Positions 51,043 to 59,664 of a DNA stretch of 64,000 nt are shown piece after piece. Source of the stretch: an uncultured Candidatus Melainabacteria bacterium (lineage in GTDB: Bacteria; Cyanobacteriota; Vampirovibrionia; Gastranaerophilales; Gastranaerophilaceae); the NCBI GenBank assembly GCA_934757245.1, contig CAKVLH010000004.1:70836-134835 (forward strand), read 5' to 3'. The notes below the pieces were generated by a model. The model ran no database searches. It was given only the letters and a program-made list of their open reading frames with translations, and was not told where the DNA came from. The stretch's first letter is position 1. Every line of letters begins with the position of its first letter. A program made the position numbers and the translations under genes.

Positions 51043-51939
51043 TTATTTTTTCGCATATCGTTCATCAACAATAGACTCAAATTGTCTAAACACGTCATTG
51101 CCGACCAATTGCTCTAAGCGAGAGCGTTTCTCAAAGAAATTACCTCTTGCTTTAATTTGTTCATCCATTGCTTCTCGATAGAAAGTATCTGTAATCAAAA
51201 TCACTTCTTTCGAAAGTTTTTGTGAATTTTGATAATTCTTGTAGCGCATTTGCACCATTTCTGTAGTCATGTCATAAAGTTGGCGCGCTGTCATATAATC
51301 ATAATACATATCAACAACTTTTTGTTGAAGCTCGTCAACTTTTCTAACCAACAAAATCATATCTGCGTCATTAACTTGCGAATACTTATAATTAAGCGCC
51401 TTCGTATCTTGAGACATAATTCCTAATGTATTTCCGCCAATCAAAGCCGCACTTGCCAAAACTGGATTTCCCATGCCGGCACCTAAAAAAGTAGACATGC
51501 CTGCAATAGTTGTAAGAACTTTTTTAACTGCGCTTTGATCCGGCTTATCCTTATCCGGATTAGAAAGCTTGTAAATAGCAAACTTAATTGTATCACTCTT
51601 TGTAGCAGCGCCTTGCCACAATAAAGACAAATCTTCAAGCATTTCGTTATAATCAATTTCAACAGATTTTGAAACCTCGAGCGCCATTTTCTTGATACTT
51701 AAATCTGCATAAGTAAGTCCTTCGCTATAAAATTTATCCTCTTTGGCAATATTTGCTTTTATATCAATTTTTCCGTCAACATCAATCTTGTTTTCTGGAA
51801 TATCTGTAGTTCCAAGTCTAAAAAAGGCATCCTTTGGAGTCGTTAAATCATCAATTTTAACTTCTGCTATTGTTGGCAGACAAAAACTCGTTAGCATAGA
51901 AATCAACAAGCAAGAGGTTAGAATTTTATTTTTTGCCAT
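51043..51939 (-). CDS. Exported protein, paralogue 2 of a tandem pair
   Basis: 298 residues: signal peptide (MAKNKILTSCLLISMLTSFCLP...), then a helical protein with LSLLWQGAATKSDTIKFAIYKL (in part), a small-residue stretch and a long helical region (LVRKVDELQQKVVDMYYDY...). It is similar throughout to the gene just upstream. Its ATG (51939) lies inside the end of that gene, overlapping by 14 bp, with a GGGGGCAAAAAGA ribosome site contributed by a 15-bp repeat. Possibly a periplasmic or TolC-like helical barrel component; function unknown. Confidence 0.75.
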   Translation of the reverse strand: MAKNKILTSCLLISMLTSFCLPTIAEVKIDDLTTPKDAFFRLGTTDIPENKIDVDGKIDIKANIAKEDKFYSEGLTYADLSIKKMALEVSKSVEIDYNEMLEDLSLLWQGAATKSDTIKFAIYKLSNPDKDKPDQSAVKKVLTTIAGMSTFLGAGMGNPVLASAALIGGNTLGIMSQDTKALNYKYSQVNDADMILLVRKVDELQQKVVDMYYDYMTARQLYDMTTEMVQMRYKNYQNSQKLSKEVILITDTFYREAMDEQIKARGNFFEKRSRLEQLVGNDVFRQFESIVDERYAKK

Positions 51940-52819
51940 TCTTTTTGCCCCCTTCTGATTTACCCCCTTCTGATTTAGTGCTGTCCTGCTTTGTGTCTCC
52001 ATTTTTGTACAAAACAGAATTAAAATCATACTGATATAATTCCAAACTATCTACAATTTTTTTACCTGCTAGTCTTTGCAATTGAATATGATATTTTTTT
52101 GCGGATTGCTCAAGATTGAATTCTTGAATTCTCATCGAATCATATAATGAAGACGAAATCGCAATTTCCAAGACATCTCCGCCTTCTAGTGCTTTAGAAT
52201 AGTTACGGCTGTACAAAATCATTTTTGAGCGCGTATCTTTAAGCTGTGTCAGCGTACTTTTATAGTTATAATATGAGCTTATCAAAGAATCCTGCAAATC
52301 CTCTATCATGCTTGCCAATTCAATTAATTCAGTATCAGTAAGCGGAGTTTCTTGCGGAATATTTTTTCTGTTAATCAAACCTTGCGCGAGACGCCCTGCT
52401 GAAAAAGCCGAAGTTTGAAGTCCATAATTTGCACCCATAAGCGAAGGTACAAATGAAGCGCCGGTTACGACCGCAGAAAGAGTTTTTGCCATAAGTGATG
52501 AGTGAATGCGACGCTGAGATTCAGGAGTTGCAAGCTTTTTTAGTGCAAATTCTATGACTTGGTTGTTTTCAACCGTACCTTTCCAAAGTTTTTCTAAATC
52601 TTTGATATCGTGGTCTTTTTGCACCTCAATCATTTGCGCCAAATCTTCGGAATCTGTTATAAGAAGTGAACCTTGAAGCTGTTTTGAGCCTTTGTCAATT
52701 GCAATAGTTGGTTTTTCAAGTCCATTTCTGTCAAGCGTAACTACACCGTCTTCTGCACAAAAAGCAACTGACGGCATAATTAAAGCTAGTATTAAACTCA
52801 CTCCCAAAAACTTCTTCAT
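51926..52819 (-). CDS. Exported protein, paralogue 1 of a tandem pair
   Basis: 297 residues: signal peptide (MKKFLGVSLILALIMPSVAFC), LEKLWKGTVENNQVIEFALKKL (in part), a GASFVPSLMGANYGL small-residue stretch and long helices (ELASMIEDLQDSLISSYYNY). The C terminus is a Lys/Gly/Ser repeat (KSEGGKSEGGKK) encoded by tandem 15-bp units. A sigma-70-like TTGACG/TATAAA pair ends just before ATG 52819, so the leader is very short. Paired with and coupled to the next gene. Confidence 0.75.
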   Translation of the reverse strand: MKKFLGVSLILALIMPSVAFCAEDGVVTLDRNGLEKPTIAIDKGSKQLQGSLLITDSEDLAQMIEVQKDHDIKDLEKLWKGTVENNQVIEFALKKLATPESQRRIHSSLMAKTLSAVVTGASFVPSLMGANYGLQTSAFSAGRLAQGLINRKNIPQETPLTDTELIELASMIEDLQDSLISSYYNYKSTLTQLKDTRSKMILYSRNYSKALEGGDVLEIAISSSLYDSMRIQEFNLEQSAKKYHIQLQRLAGKKIVDSLELYQYDFNSVLYKNGDTKQDSTKSEGGKSEGGKKNGKK

Positions 52820-52885
52820 ACTATATTTATACTCTAAAAATAACAATGGCGTCAACGAAATTGTTGCATTTTTCAACATTTGATA

Positions 52886-53410
52886 CTACTTTATAAAAAC
52901 TAATAATACGCCAACAATTGCTGAAATTAAAATATAATACAACGGATCACGTTTTGATTTCCAGCTTAAAAGGATTAGAACCGCAAGTAAAATCATAGCT
53001 TTTATATCTCTGATTTCCGGTTTTAACAAACCGATTGCTACAGAAGTTAAAAGCGCACAACTTACAGGTTTTAAAGTCTCGATTGTTGATTTAACATAAA
53101 AATTGTCGCTAAATTTTTTAAGAAGCTTTGATACAATAATTACTAAGAATAATGAAGGCAACATTTCGGCAGTTGTGGCAAGAGCTGAACCTAAAACTCC
53201 CGCAGTTTTTAAGCCTGCATATGTTGCAACATTTATTCCTACAGGTCCCGGGGTAATTGAAGCAACCGCAACCATTTGAGTTAATTCATCCAAAGAATAC
53301 CAATTATAAATCTGTGAAATATGGTACAAAAACGGAATTGTCGCGTATCCGCCACCAAATGAGAACAGACCGATTTTAAAGAATTCTAAAAAAAGTTGAA
53401 GATAAATCAT
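52886..53410 (-). CDS. Chromate transporter half-protein (second)
   Basis: 174 residues, about five membrane helices. FKIGLFSFGGGYATIPFL and ASITPGPVGINVATYAG are the ChrA-family motifs. Short-chain ChrA proteins work as pairs; its partner is directly upstream with a 4-bp overlap. The substrate is chromate by family name only. Confidence 0.9.
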   Translation of the reverse strand: MIYLQLFLEFFKIGLFSFGGGYATIPFLYHISQIYNWYSLDELTQMVAVASITPGPVGINVATYAGLKTAGVLGSALATTAEMLPSLFLVIIVSKLLKKFSDNFYVKSTIETLKPVSCALLTSVAIGLLKPEIRDIKAMILLAVLILLSWKSKRDPLYYILISAIVGVLLVFIK

Positions 53411-53955
53411 TTAATCTCCTCCTTCTTTAGAGTTAATCGCTTGTAAGCTACGCCAATTAAAGTAAAGATTACAATGCTTTGAATTGGAGTGATTTTTAAT
53501 ATTAAAAGTGCAAGCAAAGTTAAGACAAAAATCGTGTAGAAAAACGCATTTCTGTTCGATTTTTGCCACATTTCACGCACTGTTAAAACGATTAAAGCAA
53601 TTACTGCAACTCCTACACCCCAAAGTGCACCTTGAACATAAGAATTATTAACTAAAGCGCCCAAAATTGAAGCCAACAGTACGATACTCCAAAACGGAAT
53701 AAATGTTACGCCAATCATAGCTAAAATGGCACCCCATTTACCGCGCAACTTGTACCCGATAAACATAGACATGTTAGCTGCGATAATTCCCGGAAGCGAT
53801 TGTGCGAGTGCAAAATAATCAATTATATCGTCATGGCTCACAAGGTTTCTTTTATCAACAAATTCGCTTGTCATAATTGGCAAAATTACATATCCGCCAC
53901 CAAGCAAAATTGCACCAATTTTTACAAAAACTAAGAACAAATTAAAGAGCGACAT
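53407..53955 (-). CDS. Chromate transporter half-protein (first)
   Basis: 182 residues. VKIGAILLGGGYVILPIM and AQSLPGIIAANMSMFIGYK are the family motifs. Its start lies inside the end of bioB (25-bp overlap) and its stop overlaps the second half by 4 bp, so bioB and both halves form one coupled unit. Confidence 0.9.
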   Translation of the reverse strand: MSLFNLFLVFVKIGAILLGGGYVILPIMTSEFVDKRNLVSHDDIIDYFALAQSLPGIIAANMSMFIGYKLRGKWGAILAMIGVTFIPFWSIVLLASILGALVNNSYVQGALWGVGVAVIALIVLTVREMWQKSNRNAFFYTIFVLTLLALLILKITPIQSIVIFTLIGVAYKRLTLKKEEIK

Positions 53956-54857
53956 CTTTTTCTGCCTATTTTTGCTATTAAATTTTCGTCATCTTTAGGC
54001 GTAAAACCTGTTGTTGTCAAATAGTTTCCGACAATAGTTGAATCTACGCAATATCTGAATGCTTTTTCTATTGTTTCTTCTGAAAGTCTTGCTTTTTTAC
54101 CGCCAGCTATTCTGATTGAAGCGTTTGGACAAGCAATTTTAAATATTGCCAAAGTTCTTAAAACATTTTCTTCATCAATCTTATCGCCGTAATTTTCAAA
54201 TGGAGTATTTTTAATCGGTGTCAAAATATTAACAGGAATGCTATCTGGATTAATTTCAGCAAGCTCCATTGCCATTTCAATTCTCTGTTCAACAGTTTCA
54301 CCCATACCTAAAATTACACCGCAACAAAGTTCCATACCGTATTTTTTTACAAGTTTAGTTGTGTTTAATCTGTCCTCATAGGTATGTGTAGTGCAGATTT
54401 GAGGGTGATAAGATTTGCAAGTATTTATGTTGTGGTGAAATCGAACAAGTCCTGCTTCTGCAAGCTTTTTAGCTTGTTCGTCGTTTAAAATTCCAATACT
54501 TGCGCAACTTTTGATACCTTCTTTGTTCAAAGCTTTAATCATATCCAGCATTGTATCAAAGTCGCTTTCATCAGGAGTCTTGCCGGAAGTTACTATTGCA
54601 ACTCTGTTTGCGCCGTTATTAACACTATCGTGCGCTGCTTTAACAACAGTTTCGACATCGATTAGCGGGAATGTTTCTATATCAGTATTGTAGTGAGAAC
54701 TTTGTGCACAATAACGGCAGTTTTGTGAGCACTTGCCGGAACGAGCATTTATGATTGAACAAAATTCAACTTCTTCTTTTAAATATTTTTTTGACTCGTT
54801 TAACAGTTTATCTAAATCCATATTATATAAATCTAATAATTCTTGTTTTGATAACAT
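53931..54857 (-). CDS. bioB: Biotin synthase
   Basis: 308 residues, radical-SAM enzyme that inserts sulfur into dethiobiotin. The SAM cluster CSQNCRYCAQSSHY (CxxxCxxC), NINTCKSYHPQIC..HTYEDRL and the [2Fe-2S]-site cysteines and arginine in NASIRIAGGK are present. It ends in a short Cys-containing tail that overlaps the transporter gene. A GTCGTGTT hairpin lies 21 nt upstream of the ATG. Confidence 0.95.
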   Translation of the reverse strand: MLSKQELLDLYNMDLDKLLNESKKYLKEEVEFCSIINARSGKCSQNCRYCAQSSHYNTDIETFPLIDVETVVKAAHDSVNNGANRVAIVTSGKTPDESDFDTMLDMIKALNKEGIKSCASIGILNDEQAKKLAEAGLVRFHHNINTCKSYHPQICTTHTYEDRLNTTKLVKKYGMELCCGVILGMGETVEQRIEMAMELAEINPDSIPVNILTPIKNTPFENYGDKIDEENVLRTLAIFKIACPNASIRIAGGKKARLSEETIEKAFRYCVDSTIVGNYLTTTGFTPKDDENLIAKIGRKRCRSLICS

Positions 54858-54877
54858 TTTATTGTCCTTTCAGTATT

Positions 54878-54913
54878 TGTCGTGTTCAATGAAAATAGTT
54901 GAACACGACCTAC
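54878..54913. repeat. GTCGTGTT-family hairpin before bioB
   Basis: TGTCGTGTTCAAT ... AGTTGAACACGACCTAC. Almost identical to 56222-56257, and both lie 21-23 nt upstream of a start codon. Confidence 0.85.
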
Positions 54914-54970
54914 TATTTATTATATGACAAAAACAAGATTGAATTATTATAAAAATCCGAATAAAAAAAT

Positions 54971-55036
54971 GTGTGCGATTGAGCACACGAGTATCCCATA
55001 AGAACCAATTAATGGTTCTGGAATTAAGAGGGATAC
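54971..55036. other. Compact multi-hairpin segment of unknown role
   Basis: GTGTGC-GATTGA-GCACAC (54971-54988), then GTATCCC (54991) pairing with GGGATAC (55030) around an inner hairpin AGAACCA-ATTAA-TGGTTCT (55001-55019). No open frame. It lies in a 316-bp gap between bioB and the AbrB gene. It could be a small RNA, a leader or a worn element end. Confidence 0.5.
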
Positions 55037-55173
55037 AAAGAAATTTTTGTTTCCAACTATAAGCTATGGTAAATATTGAATCTATACATACATTCGACGA
55101 TATAACGTAAGATTAGAAATAAGTTTATACAAAATATATGATATTGTCAAGTGAAATGTAAGGTTAATATTTT

Positions 55174-55359
55174 ATGACAGTTGATAGAAAATTGATGCGA
55201 AATGGAAATGGTTGGGCTTTAAGTATAAATTCAACAATACTTGGTTTATTAGACGTTAACCCCGAAGAAGACATGGTGCAATACACCGTAGAAAAAGACC
55301 GTTTGGTTATTACAAAAAGCAGTAAAAAGATTGAAAGAAATCCAAAAGCAGAAAAGTAA
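55174..55359 (+). CDS. AbrB/MazE-family DNA-binding protein
   Basis: 61 residues. DRKLMRNGNGWALSINSTILGLLDV with VEKDRLVITKSSKK is the swapped-hairpin AbrB/MazE/SpoVT fold. Alone, with no toxin gene following, it may be a small transcription regulator or an orphan antitoxin. Confidence 0.8.
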   Translation: MTVDRKLMRNGNGWALSINSTILGLLDVNPEEDMVQYTVEKDRLVITKSSKKIERNPKAEK

Positions 55360-55362
55360 GGA

Positions 55363-55580
55363 GTAGGTTGGGCTTTCAGTCCAACAATAAATATACAAAT
55401 TAATAATACCCTCTCCAGCCTTCAGCACCCTCTCCATGTAAAATTAAAAAAAGGAGAGGGGAGCAGGACTTGCTTGCTTGAATATCTATAGCGCATCCCC
55501 TCCCTCGGGGGAGTTTTCTGCCCCACTTCCAAACTAGTAGTTAAACTTACAAATTGGGAAGTGTGATGTAAAAGGGAGAG
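55363..55580. repeat. Composite palindromic repeat cluster
   Basis: A GTTGGG-family palindrome (55363-55385) is followed by CCCTCTCC ... GGAGAGGG composites. The second part (CACTTCCAAACTAGTAG ... GGGAAGTGTGATGTAAAA) matches 63825-63905, and the first matches 23057-23105. No gene is seen. Confidence 0.75.
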
Positions 55581-55603
55581 GGTACAACGGATACACAAAA
55601 AAA

Positions 55604-55632
55604 TAGGCGCGGTTCATTCTGAACCGCGCCTA
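55604..55632 (-). terminator. Terminator of the rubrerythrin gene
   Basis: Perfect 13-bp stem TAGGCGCGGTTCA / TGAACCGCGCCTA with a 3-nt loop and TTTTTTT on the minus strand. Confidence 0.95.
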
Positions 55633-55653
55633 CAAAAATCTCTACTTTGCTAA

Positions 55654-56199
55654 CTATTTACCAAAATATCTAGCAAGCAATCCGTCAAAACCACGTCCAT
55701 GACGAGCTTCGTCTTTAGCCATTTCGTGAACTGTATCGTGAACAGCATCAAGTCCTAATTCTTTTGCGCGTTTTGCAAGTTTCATTTTGCCGTCGCAAGC
55801 GCCAAATTCAGCTTCTGCTCTTAGCTCTAAATTCTTTTTAGTTGAAGACGTTACAACTTCGCCCAACAATTCTGCAAATCTTGATGCATGATCAGCTTCT
55901 TCAAATGCATATCTTTTGTAAGCTTCTGCAATTTCAGGATAACCTTCTCTATCAGCTTGTCTAGCCATTGCTAAATACATACCAACTTCTGTACATTCAC
56001 CAACAAAGTTAGCTCTCAAACCTTCAAGAACTTCTGCATCGACATCTTTTGCAACACCGATTCTATGTTCGTCTGCATAGTTTTTGTTACCTTCTTCCAT
56101 AGCAGTGAAAGCTGATTTAGCAGCACCGCAAACCGGGCATTTTTCCGGAGCTTCGCCTTCTGCAGTATAACCACATACTGAACATACAAATTTTGTCAT
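55654..56199 (-). CDS. Reverse-type rubrerythrin
   Basis: 181 residues: an N-terminal rubredoxin-like iron site ([20 protein letters not shown], Cys6/9/21/24) followed by a ferritin-like diiron four-helix domain ([54 protein letters not shown]). With rubredoxin first it is the reversed order seen in anaerobes, where it reduces hydrogen peroxide with electrons from NADH via partner proteins. It implies an anaerobic lifestyle. It has its own terminator, and a GTCGTGTT hairpin in its leader. Confidence 0.93.
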   Translation of the reverse strand: MTKFVCSVCGYTAEGEAPEKCPVCGAAKSAFTAMEEGNKNYADEHRIGVAKDVDAEVLEGLRANFVGECTEVGMYLAMARQADREGYPEIAEAYKRYAFEEADHASRFAELLGEVVTSSTKKNLELRAEAEFGACDGKMKLAKRAKELGLDAVHDTVHEMAKDEARHGRGFDGLLARYFGK

Positions 56200-56221
56200 G
56201 ATTTTTATTCCTTTCTTTTAT

Positions 56222-56257
56222 TGTCGTGTTCAATAAAAATAGTTGAACACGACCTAC
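56222..56257. repeat. GTCGTGTT-family hairpin before rubrerythrin
   Basis: TGTCGTGTTCAAT ... AGTTGAACACGACCTAC, 23 nt upstream of the ATG, near-identical to the one before bioB. Confidence 0.85.
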
Positions 56258-56377
56258 TTTTTTTCTTTCAACAAAGTTGATTATAACATGTTGCGATACC
56301 TAGTTCAATTGTAATTACAACATTTTTTTGAATAATATGATATAATTAAAAAAGAATAAGAAGCGAGGAATTTTTGC

Positions 56378-57130
56378 ATGCTAAAAAAAGGTTTTACATT
56401 ACAAGAATTATTGATAACAATGGGTATCGTGGGGATTATTTCTGCACTGGTAATTCCTGGGATTGTAAACATGATGCCGGATAAAAATAAAACAATGTAC
56501 ATGAAGGTGTACAATACATTAACAACATTAACTAACGAAATATTAGAAGACTCTAGCTTATATTATCCAACTTACAATGCAACAACAGGAGAACCTAATT
56601 GCACTGGAATGAAGTGTACGGCAATGCCTATTGATTCTAGAATTACTAGTGCATTTAGCTCTAGCGATTGGGATGAAGGGGACAAAAAATTTGGCGTATG
56701 TTTAGCTAGTAAGTTAAATATTAAAGAAAACTTTGGTAGCGAAATAATTTTTGGTACAACAGGAAACGATGGAACACGTTTTACTACTATGGATGGTATA
56801 CAATGGACATATGAACCAAATAATTTAGATAGCGCCGTTTTAACAATCAACCTAGACCCTTCTGATAACAATGCTTCACACAATTGTCTATATAGTGCAA
56901 CTTGCACTAAACCAAATCAATTTAAGTTTGAAATTGACAACGACGGCGGAGTTCGCGCAGCAGATGCTTTAGGCATTGCTTATTTACAAACACCGACTGA
57001 CACGCATAATTCAAGTAAAGATAGAGAATTTGCTGAAAGCATTTATGCAGATACAGTTGACGCAATGTATACCAAATTAAATAAGAAATTAAACCCTAGC
57101 ACTACAACAGAAACAACTACAGAGTCTTAG
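56378..57130 (+). CDS. Type IV pilin / pseudopilin-like protein
   Basis: 250 residues. MLKKGFTLQELLITMGIVGIISALVIP is a class III prepilin leader: cleavage before Phe6, Glu at +5 (FTLQE) and a membrane helix. The globular part has four cysteines (two near TGEPNCTGMKCTAM and two near NCLYSATC) and an Asp/Asn-rich segment (LDPSDNNASH and EIDNDGGVRAADALG) typical of secretion pseudopilins. It ends in a Thr/Ser-rich tail. It is a lone gene; assembly genes are not in this window. Confidence 0.85.
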   Translation: MLKKGFTLQELLITMGIVGIISALVIPGIVNMMPDKNKTMYMKVYNTLTTLTNEILEDSSLYYPTYNATTGEPNCTGMKCTAMPIDSRITSAFSSSDWDEGDKKFGVCLASKLNIKENFGSEIIFGTTGNDGTRFTTMDGIQWTYEPNNLDSAVLTINLDPSDNNASHNCLYSATCTKPNQFKFEIDNDGGVRAADALGIAYLQTPTDTHNSSKDREFAESIYADTVDAMYTKLNKKLNPSTTTETTTES

Positions 57131-57225
57131 GGATTTGAACTAAAGACTCATATTCCCCTCTAAATTAAGTATTGTCGAAATAGGTAGTTTTCAGCTATAA
57201 TTATTTCAGACAATAAGAGGTGTTT

Positions 57226-58563
57226 ATGAAAAAATCATTAGTGAAATATCCATTTTTAACAAAAGAAGTTGAGATTTATGAACAAGAAAATGGACATAAA
57301 ATTGTTTTAGCGCATAAAGAAGGCGGTATGGTTAACGTGTCATCTTGGGTTAAAACGGGTTCAATAAACGAAAACGACAAAAATAACGGAATTTCGCATT
57401 TCCTTGAGCACCTTATGTTCAAAGGTACACACAAACATAAAGCAGGCGAATTCGACAAGATTCTTGAAGCGAAAGGCGCAATCGTAAACGCTGCAACTTG
57501 GAAGGATTATACATTTTATTACGTAACTCTTCCGAAGGGGGAAAATAACGAAAATTTCTACACAGCAATCGATTTGCATGCTGATATGATGACAGACCCT
57601 GTTGTTCCTGATTATGAAATGGGTGCGCCGTTTGATGTTAATGATAAAACGGTTACAGATAAGCGCGAGCGCCATGTTGTAATTGAAGAAATCAGAATGC
57701 GTAAAGACCAACCTTGGACAAAGGTTTATAATGCAACAAACAAGGCGATGTACACAAACCACCCATACAAGCGTGATGTTATTGGCACTCCGGAAATTAT
57801 TTCTCAAGTTAAGCAAGAAGAAATAATGGACTACTATCGCAGATTTTATTCTCCAAAAAATGTTACTACAATTGTAGTTGGCGAATTTGATTCAGAAGAT
57901 ATTTTGCCAAGACTTGTAAATGCGTTTAATTGGGGTGAAAGACCTGAACCTCCTGTTAGAGATATTGAGCCGGATGAACCTGTTAAAGAACAAGTTTACA
58001 TAGAAAACGAAGCGCACATCAATTCTTCATTCCTAATGTTTGGTTTTTTAGGTGCAGTTGCAAAAGATTTGAAAAACGTAATATTGCTTGAAATGCTTGC
58101 AATTATTCTCGGTGAAGGTACAAGCTCAAGACTTTACGTTAACCTTGTAGAAAATATGCAAGAGCACATTTTCAATATGATTGATGCAGAATGTTATACA
58201 TTTAGAGACGGCTGTAATTTCTTTGTTCAAGCAAATTTTAATCCACAATATAAAGAAAGAGCTGTTGAACTTGTTAAGTCTGAAATTTTGAAATTGCAAA
58301 ACGGAATTACTGAGCGTGAACTTAATAAGGCGAAAAAGAAACTTAAATCTCGTTTTGCGTGTGAAGTTGAAACAGTTTCTGATATTGGAGAAACTATCGG
58401 TTACTACATGACTGTTTGCGATGATTTGGCAATCGCGGAAGATTATTTGCCAATCTGTGAAGAAATCACTTGCAAGGATTTGGAAGAAGCAGCTAAGAAA
58501 TATCTTGATTTAGACCACGCAGTAATATCTTTGCTTGTTCCTCAAAAAGAAGAAAATAAATAA
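57226..58563 (+). CDS. Active-type M16 metallopeptidase
   Basis: 445 residues. HFLEHLMFKGT holds the HxxEH zinc motif (His58, Glu61, His62) and VVIEEIRMRKD carries the third ligand region. The C half has EGTSSRLYVNLVENM, the substrate R/Y-type motif. It probably degrades short peptides or signal sequences; its inactive-type relative is at 48151. ATG 57226 is preferred, with AAGAGG upstream. Its stop overlaps the ABC permease start (TAATG). Confidence 0.93.
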   Translation: MKKSLVKYPFLTKEVEIYEQENGHKIVLAHKEGGMVNVSSWVKTGSINENDKNNGISHFLEHLMFKGTHKHKAGEFDKILEAKGAIVNAATWKDYTFYYVTLPKGENNENFYTAIDLHADMMTDPVVPDYEMGAPFDVNDKTVTDKRERHVVIEEIRMRKDQPWTKVYNATNKAMYTNHPYKRDVIGTPEIISQVKQEEIMDYYRRFYSPKNVTTIVVGEFDSEDILPRLVNAFNWGERPEPPVRDIEPDEPVKEQVYIENEAHINSSFLMFGFLGAVAKDLKNVILLEMLAIILGEGTSSRLYVNLVENMQEHIFNMIDAECYTFRDGCNFFVQANFNPQYKERAVELVKSEILKLQNGITERELNKAKKKLKSRFACEVETVSDIGETIGYYMTVCDDLAIAEDYLPICEEITCKDLEEAAKKYLDLDHAVISLLVPQKEENK

Positions 58564-59408
58564 TGTGGAAAAAACTTACTGAAAAAACTTTAATCCACGC
58601 AGTATTGATTGCAACATCTTTGCTCTCAATATTTCCGTTCATTTGGTTAACTTCAACCTCTCTAAAAGGACTTGGAGAAGATATTTTTGCGTATCCGCCA
58701 AAACTTATTCCTGCGGATTTTACTTGGGCAAACTATGTTGACGTGTGGGGAAAAGTCGATTTCATGGCTTATTTTTGGAACAGCGTAATTGTTGCTGTAC
58801 TAACAGTTTTACTTAACCTTATACTTTCATCTCTAGCAGCTTATCCACTGGCAAGAATGAATTTTAGGGGTAAAAAAATTGTGTTTTTTTCGATTTTAGC
58901 GACGATTATGATTCCGTTTCAGGCCATTATGCTTCCTGTTTACATAATCACTTTAAAGTTGCATTTAATCGACAGCGTTAATAATGTTATGGGCTACATT
59001 GGGCTTGTAATGCCGTTTGCGGTGAGCGCGTTCGGTATATTCTTAATGCGACAAGCATTTTTAAAAGTCCCAAGGGAAGTTGAAGAAGCCGCAATTGTTG
59101 ACGGTTGCAATGTCTTTCAAATGTTTGTAAAAGTCGTTATTCCGATGGTAAAACCGACTTTAGCTGTGCTTGCAGTATTCACTTTTATCGGTTCTTGGGG
59201 CGAATTTCTTTGGCCGAGTATTATGCTTACAAAAGACTCAATGTATACTTTGCCGGTTGGAATTAACAATTTACAAGGTATGTTTTCTTCAAACTGGAGA
59301 TTTATTGCAGCAGGCTCAATTATATCAACCATTCCAATTATAATATTTTTCCTTGCTATGCAAAGATATTTTATCTCCGGCGAAAACGACGGTGCTGTTA
59401 AGGGATAA
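58563..59408 (+). CDS. Carbohydrate ABC transporter permease (MalG type)
   Basis: 281 residues, six membrane helices. The EAA loop EEAAIVDGCNVFQMFVKVVIPMVKP (shown in part: EEAAIVDGCN, VVIPMVKP) and the C-terminal RYFISGENDGAVKG are typical of MalG/UgpE-like sugar permeases. The second permease, binding protein and ATPase are not adjacent, so it is an orphan here, coupled instead to an M16 peptidase gene. Confidence 0.92.
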   Translation: MWKKLTEKTLIHAVLIATSLLSIFPFIWLTSTSLKGLGEDIFAYPPKLIPADFTWANYVDVWGKVDFMAYFWNSVIVAVLTVLLNLILSSLAAYPLARMNFRGKKIVFFSILATIMIPFQAIMLPVYIITLKLHLIDSVNNVMGYIGLVMPFAVSAFGIFLMRQAFLKVPREVEEAAIVDGCNVFQMFVKVVIPMVKPTLAVLAVFTFIGSWGEFLWPSIMLTKDSMYTLPVGINNLQGMFSSNWRFIAAGSIISTIPIIIFFLAMQRYFISGENDGAVKG

Positions 59409-59418
59409 ATTTATTTTT

Positions 59419-59441
59419 GTTGGGCTGAAAGCCCAACCTAC
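59419..59441. repeat. GTTGGG-family palindrome
   Basis: GTTGGGC-TGAAA-GCCCAAC-CTAC, 10 nt after the permease stop. Identical core to 796-814. Confidence 0.8.
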
Positions 59442-59568
59442 TTTCTCCTTTCTTTTTGAGAGGAATAAAGTAATAGTTAATAAAATTTAAAACCTCTTAT
59501 TCTCTTATTCCCTCATTACCTTATTCCCTTTAACATTTATTAAGAAATTCCCATTTTTCTAAACCCAA

Positions 59569-59633
59569 CTTTACAAAACTTCATAAAACGCGTCAAAAAA
59601 GGCAATTTTTGAATAGATACATACTTTATATAT
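59569..59633 (+). promoter_or_regulatory. Shared regulatory module, copy C
   Basis: CTTTACAAAA, CTTCATAAAA and CGCGTCAAAA in exact 10-bp phase, AAGGCAATTTT, 12 nt, TACTTTATATAT. Ends 31 nt before the ATG of the 96-residue gene. Confidence 0.78.
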
Positions 59634-59664
59634 ACATAAGAGATAATCAAGGAGAGTAAACAAG

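Noticed and set aside
59601..59633. Sigma-54 promoter reading of GGCAATTTT
   Set aside because: Sigma-54 needs TGGCAC-N5-TTGCA at -24/-12; the GC element at -12 is absent and the spacing is wrong.
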